DNA of 5,435 bases from Collinsella sp. (GCA_014871665.1 WGSL01000095.1:1-5435), one strand, 5' to 3'. Positions 1-5,228 are shown, numbered from the stretch's first letter. The notes: generated by a model from the letters alone, not told the origin. Made by a program: numbers and translations.

Positions 1-91
1 TTTTGGTGGCGCCCTCTAATTTTAAGGTCATTTTGGCGTGAATGCGGCTCGCGCAGCGTCAAGTGGTCCGCCGTTCGGTAGAACGGCGGAA
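1..91 (-). repeat. Structured 3' element, copy A (downstream of def, runs off the window)
   Basis: Read on the minus strand, one base after the def TAG stop there is a perfect 10-bp hairpin (arms 81-90 and 67-76, loop TACC at 77-80). Six bases later comes the block GACGCTGCGCGAGCCGCATT (60 to 41), then a spacer with TGAC (from 30), then GAGGGCGCCACC (16 to 5) followed by AAAA at the window edge. The same parts in the same order lie after the plus-strand gene ending at 1628 (copy B). There the GGGCGC stretch is the left arm of an intrinsic terminator, so the missing right arm here is probably just outside the window. The first hairpin has no T-run after it and so is not a standard terminator on its own. 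The repeat is seen directly; its role in the 3' UTR is inferred. Confidence 0.75.
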
Positions 92-502
92 CTAAATAAC
101 AATCCCGTTGCAGTGGTCGATTTCGTGCTGGATGATTTCGGCGGTGTAGCCCGAGAAGTTTTTGATGCGGTTGACGAAGTTCTCGTCCAAATACTCAACC
201 TTAATGCGGCGATAGCGGGTACAGGGACGCTCGCCGATCAGCGAGAGACATCCTTCGCTCGTCTGATAGGCATTGACCTGCTCAAGAATTTGAGGGTTGT
301 ACATCAGGAGTGTCCTGTTGCCGTCCTTTACGCAGATGATGCGTTTGCGCACGCCGATCATGTTGGCGGCGAGGCCCACGCACTCGCGCTCATGCTCGTG
401 GAGTGTATCTAGGAGATCCTGCCCGGTCGCGGCATCGTCGGGTCCCGCGTCTTCGGAAGGCAGACGCAAAAAGAACTCGGATTTCATGATGGGCTTAATC
501 AT
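92..502 (-). CDS. def: Peptide deformylase, short divergent type
   Basis: This 136-residue protein belongs to the peptide deformylase family, metalloenzymes that remove the N-formyl group from nascent proteins in the cytoplasm. All three family motifs are present: motif 1 CVGLAANMIG (residues 41-50), motif 2 EGCLS (83-87, Cys85 as metal ligand) and motif 3 QHEIDH (125-130, with His126 and His130 as metal ligands and Glu127 as catalytic residue). It is shorter than the usual 150-190 residues and stops soon after motif 3, so the C-terminal helix is minimal. Motif 1 lacks the canonical glutamine of G-x-G-x-A-A-x-Q: Met48 takes its place and Cys41 replaces the first glycine. From memory, similar short AANMIG proteins occur in clostridia, so this is probably a subfamily trait rather than decay. 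The ATG at 502 has TAAGGAG (515-509) six bases upstream. The stop is TAG. The gene is divergent from the MarR/RGG gene. Function as a true deformylase is likely but not certain. Confidence 0.88.
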   Translation of the reverse strand: MIKPIMKSEFFLRLPSEDAGPDDAATGQDLLDTLHEHERECVGLAANMIGVRKRIICVKDGNRTLLMYNPQILEQVNAYQTSEGCLSLIGERPCTRYRRIKVEYLDENFVNRIKNFSGYTAEIIQHEIDHCNGIVI

Positions 503-716
503 GGCGGGCTCCTTAAGGTGGATACGTTTGGTTCAGGCCATGATACCGCGACATGTCGCATTAATGTGTGCACATAGATTCTGCAGTTAGATTGGATGGC
601 AACACCATAAACTAATGGACGTTTTGCCGAGAGGCATGAATGTTTAAAGCGCAAAGAGTGCGCGACGGGCCCCGCGAATGGGGCGATGATGCCCGAGAGG
701 GCCAAGAAGGAGTCTC
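503..716. promoter_or_regulatory. Divergent control region between def and the MarR/RGG gene
   Basis: This 214-base gap must carry promoters for both flanking genes, but I see no pair of boxes close enough to consensus to assign either one. It contains a perfect 12-bp palindrome, GCGACATGTCGC (548-559), and 7 bases further on an 8-bp palindrome, TGTGCACA (567-574). Either could be an operator. Near the right end the leader of the plus-strand gene is GC-rich, with short competing stems: GCCCC 669-673 with GGGGC 680-684, and GCCC 691-694 with GGGC 699-702. The ribosome binding site AAGGAG (707-712) lies four bases before the ATG at 717. A 68-codon minus-strand reading frame across this gap resembles no protein I know and was not called. 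Confidence 0.5.
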
Positions 717-1628
717 ATGTCCGAGAACGAAGAGATCATGAACGAGACCGAGAACGAGACCATGGCTGCCGAGGTCGAGGCAGTCGAGACCGTGGAGACC
801 GAAGCTGCCGAGGTTGAGGCTGCTGACGAGGTTTCCGCCGAGGAGGAGGCCGAGGTTGTCGAGGTCGCCGTTGATTACGATGACGAAGAGCTGATGGACA
901 AGATGCAGAAGGCCGCCCGCCTGCTGCGTAGCCGTCGCTTTGCTATTTCCAAAGAGGAGGAGGCCAAGGCCGAGCGCATGGCGAACATCGAGCGCGCCAT
1001 CAAGCTCCTTGACCTCAAGCCCAAGATGGAGCAGAAGGAAATGTCCGACCTGCTGGGCATGCGCCTTCGTGAGCTCGATGGCCTGATGGCCGAGGCCGAG
1101 GCTGCCGATCTGGTTGGCCGCATCGACGACGCCGAGGGCGATATGCGCAAGATCGTTGTCTTCGCTGCCGAGGATGCCGCTGAGGGCCTGGTCGAGCTTG
1201 CCAACAAGAAGGAGAAGCTCCTGCCTGAGCTTTCTTATGAGGAGGCCACCGAGCTGATGGCCGCTCTCGATAAGGTCATCGCTCCGCTCGTCGCCATGGG
1301 CCTGGACGAGGACCGCGGTCCTCGCGGCGGTCGTGACGATCGCGGTGGCCGTGGCGGCGACCGTGGCGGTCGCGGCGGCTTTGGCGATCGCGGTGGCCGT
1401 GGCGGTGACCGCGGTGGCCGCGGTGGCGATCGTGGCGGCCGTGGCGGCTTTGGTGACCGTGGCAGCGACCGTGGCGGTCGCGGCAGCTTTGGCGGCAACC
1501 GTGGTGGCTACGGCGATCGCGGTGGCAACCGTGGCGGCTTCGGCGGCAACCGTGGTAACGACCGTGGCGGTCGCGGTGGCGATCGTGGCGGCCGCAACGG
1601 CGGCGGCTTCCGCGGCAACCGTTTTTAG
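717..1628 (+). CDS. MarR-like winged-helix protein with acidic N-terminus and RGG-rich C-terminal tail
   Basis: The 303-residue protein has three parts. Residues 1-58 are strongly acidic (Glu, Asp, Ala, Val) and probably disordered. Residues about 58-196 read as a MarR-type domain: an N-terminal helix, then IKLLDLKPKMEQKEMSDLLG (95-114), a recognition-helix-like RLRELDGLMAEAEAADLVGR (116-135), a wing with DMRKIVVF (142-149), and two C-terminal helices including LPELSYEEATELMAALDKVI (169-188) like the MarR dimerisation helices. Residues 200-303 are Gly, Arg, Asp and Asn with a few aromatic residues, including 18 RGG triplets. Such tails are known from RNA-binding proteins such as RGG-box proteins and some DEAD-box helicases. 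There is no Cys or Trp, no signal peptide and no membrane segment. It may bind DNA, RNA or both; the target is unknown. The start at 717 is supported by AAGGAG at 707-712; a Met at residue 8 lacks a site of its own. The stop is TAG, followed by element copy B and a terminator, so the transcript is probably monocistronic. The family assignment is by eye. Confidence 0.75.
   Translation: MSENEEIMNETENETMAAEVEAVETVETEAAEVEAADEVSAEEEAEVVEVAVDYDDEELMDKMQKAARLLRSRRFAISKEEEAKAERMANIERAIKLLDLKPKMEQKEMSDLLGMRLRELDGLMAEAEAADLVGRIDDAEGDMRKIVVFAAEDAAEGLVELANKKEKLLPELSYEEATELMAALDKVIAPLVAMGLDEDRGPRGGRDDRGGRGGDRGGRGGFGDRGGRGGDRGGRGGDRGGRGGFGDRGSDRGGRGSFGGNRGGYGDRGGNRGGFGGNRGNDRGGRGGDRGGRNGGGFRGNRF
1314..1625 (+). 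repeat. RGG-coding tandem repeat tract
   Basis: This is the DNA encoding the tail of the MarR/RGG protein (residues 200-303). The basic unit is DRGGRGG (21 bp), occurring at residues 208, 215, 224, 231, 238 and 282, with variants DRGGRGS at 251 and DRGGRNG at 289. Spacers are FGD, FGGN and YGD. Synonymous codons alternate freely (GGC/GGT, CGT/CGC) between units. The repetition is therefore cleaner in protein than in DNA, which suggests an old tract kept by selection on the peptide rather than recent slippage. Its composition also creates long empty reading frames on other frames, which are artefacts. Confidence 0.85.
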
Positions 1629-1703
1629 TTACGGCGTTTTACCAAACGCCGTAACGGGCCGACGCTGCGCGGGCCGCATTTGGACAATCTGACGTTCAAC
1701 TTC
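1628..1703 (+). repeat. Structured 3' element, copy B (downstream of the MarR/RGG gene)
   Basis: A perfect 12-bp hairpin (arms 1628-1639 and 1644-1655, loop TACC 1640-1643) begins on the last base of the TAG stop codon. GACGCTGCGCGGGCCGCATT follows at 1661-1680 and matches copy A at 19 of 20 positions. TGAC follows at 1690-1693, and then a stretch similar to copy A leads into the terminator stem from 1704. The loop starts 11 bases after the stop codon in both copies. Compared with copy A, three of ten stem pairs differ and all three keep pairing (T-A for C-G, G-C for C-G, A-T for C-G, counting out from the loop). There is no T-run after the first hairpin. Confidence 0.8.
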
Positions 1704-1738
1704 AAGGGCGCGACCAGAAGGTCAGCGCCCTTTCGTTT
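1704..1738 (+). terminator. Intrinsic terminator of the MarR/RGG gene
   Basis: The left arm AAGGGCGCGACC (1704-1715), loop AGAA (1716-1719) and right arm 1720-1732 form a 12-bp GC-rich stem with a single bulged A at 1724. TCGTTT (1733-1738) follows directly, giving a T-rich tail. On the opposite strand the stem is followed only by TTGAAG, so it appears to work mainly in the plus direction. It forms the distal part of the repeated 3' element. Confidence 0.8.
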
Positions 1739-1810
1739 CACGTCACCTTGCCTCAAATGCGACCCGCTCGCTGTCCGTCCTCTGCCTGCGGCGTTGTCTT
1801 GCTCCGGATG

Positions 1811-1890
1811 CGGCAGTTAGGGACGTTCCTTTTCTGCCGGCAGCTTGGGACACTCCTTGTAGTCATTGGGGACGTTCTTAAACGACTACA
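1811..1890. repeat. REP-like GGGACGTTCC repeat cluster
   Basis: Two 21-bp direct copies at 1811-1831 and 1838-1858 match at 17 of 21 positions and start with CGGCAG, with GGGACGTTCCTT and GGGACACTCCTT at their ends. A third partial copy, GGGGACGTTCTT, lies at 1868-1879. The palindrome CTGCCGGCAG sits at 1834-1843. The third copy lies in the loop of an imperfect 10-bp hairpin (TGTAGTC 1858-1864 with GACTACA 1884-1890, extended by two pairs after a mismatch). From memory, sequences of this GGGACGTTCC type are found in repetitive extragenic palindromes associated with RAYT transposases, but no transposase reading frame is seen here. The preceding stretch 1739-1810 shows no gene or clear structure. 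Confidence 0.55.
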
Positions 1891-1897
1891 TAGAACA

Positions 1898-1959
1898 AGA
1901 GTGGATGATCTCCCGGTTTGAGCCTGCATTCAAGCTCAAAGTGGGAGATTATCCACTCT
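1898..1959. repeat. 62-base near-perfect inverted repeat downstream of pdxT; possible pdxST terminator
   Basis: Arms 1898-1923 and 1934-1959 pair over 26 positions around a 10-base loop (1924-1933), with two G-T pairs (1907/1950, 1915/1942) and one mismatch (1916/1941). Read on the minus strand it lies 43 bases past the pdxT stop and is followed by TTGTTCT, so it could end the pdxST transcript. Read on the plus strand it is followed by CATTTGTTG. The G-T pairs are tolerated only in the plus-strand RNA; in the minus-strand RNA they become C-A mismatches. A partly matching sequence, GAGCGTGGATTTTC, sits on the minus strand between it and pdxT (1992 to 1979), against GAGAGTGGATAATC in the arm, which suggests a repeated-element family rather than a simple terminator. 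Confidence 0.6.
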
Positions 1960-2002
1960 CATTTGTTGCGTGTCCGAAAATCCACGCTCGTTTCTACTCT
2001 GC

Positions 2003-2590
2003 CTACATTTGGAGGAAGAGCTCGTGGAGGCGGACGTCGTCGTCGAGTTCGGGGTGGAAGGTTACGCCGAGCTGGTTGCCCTGACGGGCGGCGACAATAC
2101 GACCGTCGACTTTCGCTAAGGCCTTGGCGTCGCCGTGGACCTCGACGATGCGGGGCGCGCGGATAAACGTCAGCGGCACTTCACCGTCAATGCCGGCTAT
2201 TTGCCCCTTGGTTCGAAAGCTGCCGAGCTGCCTGCCGTAGGCATTACGCTCGACAAGTACATCCATGGTTTCCAGACGCGGCGTGCCCTTATCGTCATGG
2301 GCGGCAAGGTCGTGAGCCAGTAGAATCAGGCCGGCGCAGGTGCCCAGGACGGGCATACCTTCAGCGATACGGGCACGAAGCTCCTCGAGCATGCCCAGCT
2401 CATCAAGCAGCTTCCCTTGAACGGTAGACTCGCCGCCGGGAAGTACCAGACGGTCAAAGTCCTGCTTCAAATCAGCCGCCTGCCTCAGCTCAATACAGTG
2501 TGCGCCAAGCTCGAATAGTCTTGCCTCGTGCTCGGCAAAAGCGCCTTGGACCGCCAGCACGGCAACCGTTTGGTCTGCATAATCGCTCAT
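2003..2590 (-). CDS. pdxT: PLP synthase glutaminase subunit PdxT
   Basis: PdxT hydrolyses glutamine to glutamate and passes the ammonia through a channel to PdxS, which makes pyridoxal 5'-phosphate. The 195-residue length fits the family (about 190-200). Visible motifs are VQGAFAEH (14-21), LPGGEST (50-56, oxyanion region), GTCAG (83-87, nucleophile Cys85), RNAYGRQLGSF (115-125), FIRAP (142-146) and HPEL (179-182, with His179 and Glu181 completing the triad). Nothing essential is missing. The ATG at 2590 is preceded by AGAAAGGA (2604-2597), six bases upstream. The gene starts 20 bases after the pdxS stop, so the two are almost certainly cotranscribed. The protein is cytoplasmic and in known systems forms a complex of 12 PdxT on a PdxS dodecamer. 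The stop is TAG. Confidence 0.97.
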   Translation of the reverse strand: MSDYADQTVAVLAVQGAFAEHEARLFELGAHCIELRQAADLKQDFDRLVLPGGESTVQGKLLDELGMLEELRARIAEGMPVLGTCAGLILLAHDLAAHDDKGTPRLETMDVLVERNAYGRQLGSFRTKGQIAGIDGEVPLTFIRAPRIVEVHGDAKALAKVDGRIVAARQGNQLGVTFHPELDDDVRLHELFLQM

Positions 2591-2610
2591 GTGCGATCCT
2601 TTCTGCTGGA

Positions 2611-3501
2611 CTAGCGCCCGCGCTCTTCCATGATAATCTCGATCTCGTCGGCGTTGATGCCCACCATAGCCTCGCCCAGGTCCTCCGAAAGCTCGGCGAT
2701 GAGCTTGGCATCGGTGAAGTTTGCCACGGCCTTGACGATGGCGGCGGCGCGCTTGGCGGGGTCGCCGCTCTTAAAGATGCCCGATCCGACAAAGACGCCT
2801 TCGGCGCCCAGCTGCATCATCAGCGCGGCGTCGGCGGGGGTCGCTACGCCGCCGGCGGCAAAGTTCACGACGGGAAGCTTGCCCGTGGCATGGACCTCGC
2901 GCACCAGCTCGACCGGAACCTGCAGCTGCTTGGCTGCCTCAAAGAGCTCGTCGTCACGCAGGGCAACTACGTCGCGGATCTGCTTTTGGATCTTGCGCAT
3001 GTGGCGCACGGCCTGGACCACGTCGCCCGTGCCCGGCTCGCCCTTGGTGCGGATCATCGTGGCGCCCTCGGCGACGCGGCGCAGCGCCTCGCCCAGGTCG
3101 CGGGCACCGCAGACAAACGGGACGTCAAACTGGGTCTTGTCGATGTGGTAGACATCGTCGGCAGGGGAGAGAACCTCGGACTCATCGATGTAGTCGATCT
3201 CGATGGCTTGAAGGACCTGCGCCTCGACGATGTGACCGATGCGGCACTTGGCCATGACGGGGATGGAGACGGCCTCTTGGATGCCCTTGATCATCTTGGG
3301 ATCGCTCATGCGCGAGACGCCGCCTGCGGCACGGATGTCGGCCGGGATGCGCTCGAGTGCCATGACGGCGCAGGCGCCTGCCTCCTCGGCGATGCGTGCC
3401 TGCTCGGGCGTGGTGACGTCCATGATGACGCCGCCCTTGAGCATCTGCGCGAGTTCGCGATTGAGTTTGACGCGATCGGCCTTGCTGGTCTGTTCTGCCA
3501 T
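2611..3501 (-). CDS. pdxS: PLP synthase lyase subunit PdxS
   Basis: PdxS condenses ribose 5-phosphate, glyceraldehyde 3-phosphate and ammonia from PdxT into pyridoxal 5'-phosphate in the deoxyxylulose 5-phosphate-independent route. The 296-residue protein is a complete TIM-barrel family member. Key residues are Asp28 in GGVIMDV, Lys85 in MAKCRIGHIVEA (forms the substrate imine) and Lys153 in RTKGEPGTG (second lysine). The phosphate-binding stretches NFAAGGVATPADAALMMQLG (213-232) and VFVGSGIFKS (236-245) are intact. The reading frame can be extended to 3543, but family proteins begin near MAEQTSKADRVK. The ATG at 3501 has AAGGGAG (3513-3507) five bases upstream, whereas the extra 14 residues resemble nothing known, so 3501 was chosen. 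It is the first gene of the pdxST operon and divergent from pdxR, its likely regulator. The stop is TAG. Confidence 0.97.
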   Translation of the reverse strand: MAEQTSKADRVKLNRELAQMLKGGVIMDVTTPEQARIAEEAGACAVMALERIPADIRAAGGVSRMSDPKMIKGIQEAVSIPVMAKCRIGHIVEAQVLQAIEIDYIDESEVLSPADDVYHIDKTQFDVPFVCGARDLGEALRRVAEGATMIRTKGEPGTGDVVQAVRHMRKIQKQIRDVVALRDDELFEAAKQLQVPVELVREVHATGKLPVVNFAAGGVATPADAALMMQLGAEGVFVGSGIFKSGDPAKRAAAIVKAVANFTDAKLIAELSEDLGEAMVGINADEIEIIMEERGR

Positions 3502-3646
3502 GGTTGCTCCCTTGGTTGGCATGTGCATTGCTTGACGGAACATCCTATCGGGGAGCTGGGTATGGCAAAATACTCAGTTTTCGAGATAATAATAAGGTCA
3601 GCCTAATACCAGATTGAACAGCTCGATAAGGTCAGGTGGCAAACTC
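3502..3646. promoter_or_regulatory. Divergent pdxS/pdxR control region with candidate PdxR operators
   Basis: This 145-base region separates the divergent pdxS and pdxR starts. It holds an interrupted dyad, CTGGGTAT (3556-3563), six bases, then ATACTCAG (3570-3577), with 7 of 8 positions pairing. It also holds a 10-bp direct repeat, ATAAGGTCAG, at 3592-3601 and 3626-3635, with start points 34 bases apart. A further half-site-like AATACCAG lies at 3605-3612. The second direct repeat runs into the pdxR ribosome binding site (AGGTGG, 3634-3639). MocR-type regulators generally bind direct or inverted repeats in such shared promoters, so these are reasonable operator candidates. The A/T-rich GATAATAATAA (3585-3595) may contain a -10 box for either direction, but no convincing -35 partner was found. 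Confidence 0.55.
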
Positions 3647-5086
3647 ATGCTTGACTACAATTTGGAAAAACGCGGCGAAGCATCGCTTTATGAGTATGTT
3701 TACCAGCAAATTCGAGATGATATTGTTGCTGGACGTATTGTGGCGGGGGAGCATCTTCCGTCTAAGCGCGCCTTTGCCAGTCATCTGGGAATCAGTGTCA
3801 TTACCATCGAGAATGCATATAGCCAGTTACTTGCCGAGGGCTATATTTGCTCAATGCCGCGTCGTGGCTACTACGCTTGCAAGCTTCCGGATGCACCGGT
3901 TTTGCCTTTGGCTTCGCAGGGCATCGACCGAGATACCGTCTCTGTGGGCCTCAGCGCGCATGATGTCAACGGACAGGTCGAGCTGTTCGATGCACTTTCT
4001 CCTTCCGCTTTGGAGGCGGCGCGGCTTTGGCAAAGCGCACTACGGGCGACGCTGGCATCCGAAGATGAGCGCGAAATCTTTTCGCCCGCACCGGCGCAGG
4101 GCACCGCTCGGCTGCGACGCGCAATTGCTCACCATCTGCGTGGGACAAGGGGCATGAATGTCGACCCCAACAACATTGTTATCGGTGCAGGCGCCCAGCT
4201 GCTCGATACCATGTTGGTTCAGTTGCTTGGAGCCGACAAGGTGTATGCCGTTGAGGACCCGGGCTATTTGCGTCTGACGCGTATCTATCAGGCTATGGGC
4301 TGCCAAGTACGACATATCCCGTTGGATGATGAGGGCGTGGACTTGAGCACTCTGCAGAAAAGCGGGACCGATGTCCTTCACTTGATGCCGTCTCATCAGT
4401 ATCCGACCGGCCTTGTGACGAGTATTGCGCGTCGCTATGCGCTACTGAGCTGGGCCGCCGAGCGACCAGGTCGGTATCTCATCGAAGATGACTTTGATTG
4501 TGAGTTTCGCCTTGCCGGCAAGCCGATTCCCGCGCTCGCGTCGATCGATGCCGCCCAGTCGGTTATCTACACCAACACGTTTTCGAAGAGCCTTTCATCG
4601 GCGTTGCGTTTGGCGTATATGGTGTTGCCCGATGAGCTAATGGAGCGGTTTAGGCGCAACCTTGGTTTCTACGCCTCGTCGGTGAGCTCTGTTGACCAGG
4701 TCGCTTTGGCGCGTTTGCTGGAATCGGGTGATTACGAGCGACATGTGAACCGCGTGCGCGTTCGTGCTCGCGAGGCGCGTGATGGCCTGACGTCGCTTGT
4801 GCGGAAAGCGTTTCCGGCAGGGGAGGTCTCGATCGAACATGCAGACGCGGGCCTTTACTGCACCGTGGTTGCGGAGCGCGGAGCGGGCGGAAGCTCTTTT
4901 GTGCGGGCCCTCACGCGCTCGAGTATCCCTTTTGTCGATATCAGTGACTGTTATTGGTGTGCCGATGGCGCATTTGTCCCTGAAAACTCAAGTCAAATTC
5001 TTGTTCAGTATGACGATTTGAGTTCAAAAGCGCTAAATACCTTGGAATCGCAGCTAATGGGAGCACTCTGCAACCTAAGTGAGTAG
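3647..5086 (+). CDS. pdxR: MocR/GntR-type PLP-responsive regulator, probable PdxR
   Basis: The 479-residue protein is a GntR winged helix fused to a fold-type I aminotransferase-like domain (MocR family). The DNA-binding part spans about residues 12-78: LYEYVYQQIRDDI, then LPSKRAFASHLGISVITIENAYSQL (38-62) and EGYICSMPRRGYY. A linker runs to about 110. The PLP-binding domain shows EDPGY (203-207), SHQYPTG (249-255), EDDFDCEFR (280-288, Asp282 for the pyridine nitrogen) and TNTFSKSLSSALRLAY (309-324, Lys314 as Schiff-base lysine). It most likely binds PLP and controls pdxST, which is transcribed divergently 145 bases away; a GabR-like target is an alternative but not favoured by context. ATG 3647 was chosen over an upstream TTG at 3614 because AGGTGG (3634-3639) precedes it by seven bases and family proteins begin at this point. 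The last codons and the TAG stop lie in the left arm of a large inverted repeat. Confidence 0.9.
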   Translation: MLDYNLEKRGEASLYEYVYQQIRDDIVAGRIVAGEHLPSKRAFASHLGISVITIENAYSQLLAEGYICSMPRRGYYACKLPDAPVLPLASQGIDRDTVSVGLSAHDVNGQVELFDALSPSALEAARLWQSALRATLASEDEREIFSPAPAQGTARLRRAIAHHLRGTRGMNVDPNNIVIGAGAQLLDTMLVQLLGADKVYAVEDPGYLRLTRIYQAMGCQVRHIPLDDEGVDLSTLQKSGTDVLHLMPSHQYPTGLVTSIARRYALLSWAAERPGRYLIEDDFDCEFRLAGKPIPALASIDAAQSVIYTNTFSKSLSSALRLAYMVLPDELMERFRRNLGFYASSVSSVDQVALARLLESGDYERHVNRVRVRAREARDGLTSLVRKAFPAGEVSIEHADAGLYCTVVAERGAGGSSFVRALTRSSIPFVDISDCYWCADGAFVPENSSQILVQYDDLSSKALNTLESQLMGALCNLSE

Positions 5087-5195
5087 GCTTTTGGAACTTT
5101 GGCGACCAGGCAGTTTTGTAACAAGCTATCTACCTGCGGTTTTGAAAAGCAGGATGACCGGGCTGCTCGGGATGTTCAAAAAAGTCTACTCACTT
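5077..5195. repeat. 119-base imperfect inverted repeat spanning the pdxR stop codon
   Basis: AAGTGAGTAGGCTTTT (5077-5092) pairs with AAAAGTCTACTCACTT (5180-5195) at 16 of 16 positions, one of them G-T. After a small internal loop the pairing continues as GAAC (5094-5097) with GTTC (5174-5177). Further in, CCAGGCAG (5106-5113) pairs with CTGCTCGG (5163-5170) at 7 of 8 positions including one G-T, and CCTGC (5133-5137) pairs with GCAGG (5149-5153). The left arm encodes the last residues and TAG stop of pdxR. There is no T-run after the right arm, so it is not a typical terminator. No flanking target duplication is visible. It may be a small non-autonomous element or a 3' UTR structure. Confidence 0.6.
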
Positions 5196-5228
5196 GTCGC
5201 GCAAAGCTTCTGCATGAGAAAAAATGGG

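Noticed and set aside
67..90. First hairpin after def as a complete intrinsic terminator
   Set aside because: No T-run follows the stem on the minus strand; the likely terminator stem is the later GGGCGC arm, cut by the window edge.
499..705. 68-codon minus-strand frame overlapping the def start
   Set aside because: No recognisable protein; it occupies the def promoter region.
1314..1625. CRISPR or satellite array
   Set aside because: The repeats are in-frame coding units of an RGG tail with synonymous variation and no unique spacers.
1235..1692. Alternative frames over the RGG tract (Pro/Arg-rich on minus, Ala/Val-rich on plus)
   Set aside because: These arise from the repetitive GC-rich codons of the RGG tail; neither has a ribosome binding site or recognisable domain.
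3502..3543. Upstream ATG extension of pdxS by 14 residues
   Set aside because: Family members begin near MAEQTSKADRVK, and the good ribosome binding site precedes the ATG at 3501.
2500..3606. 368-codon plus-strand reading frame opposite pdxS
   Set aside because: It lies antisense to the unmistakable pdxS and the start of pdxT, has low-complexity His/Asp/Leu-rich content typical of a GC-rich shadow frame, and shows no family features.
3614..3646. Upstream TTG start for pdxR
   Set aside because: The ATG at 3647 has a better-placed ribosome binding site and matches the usual start of MocR proteins relative to the winged helix.
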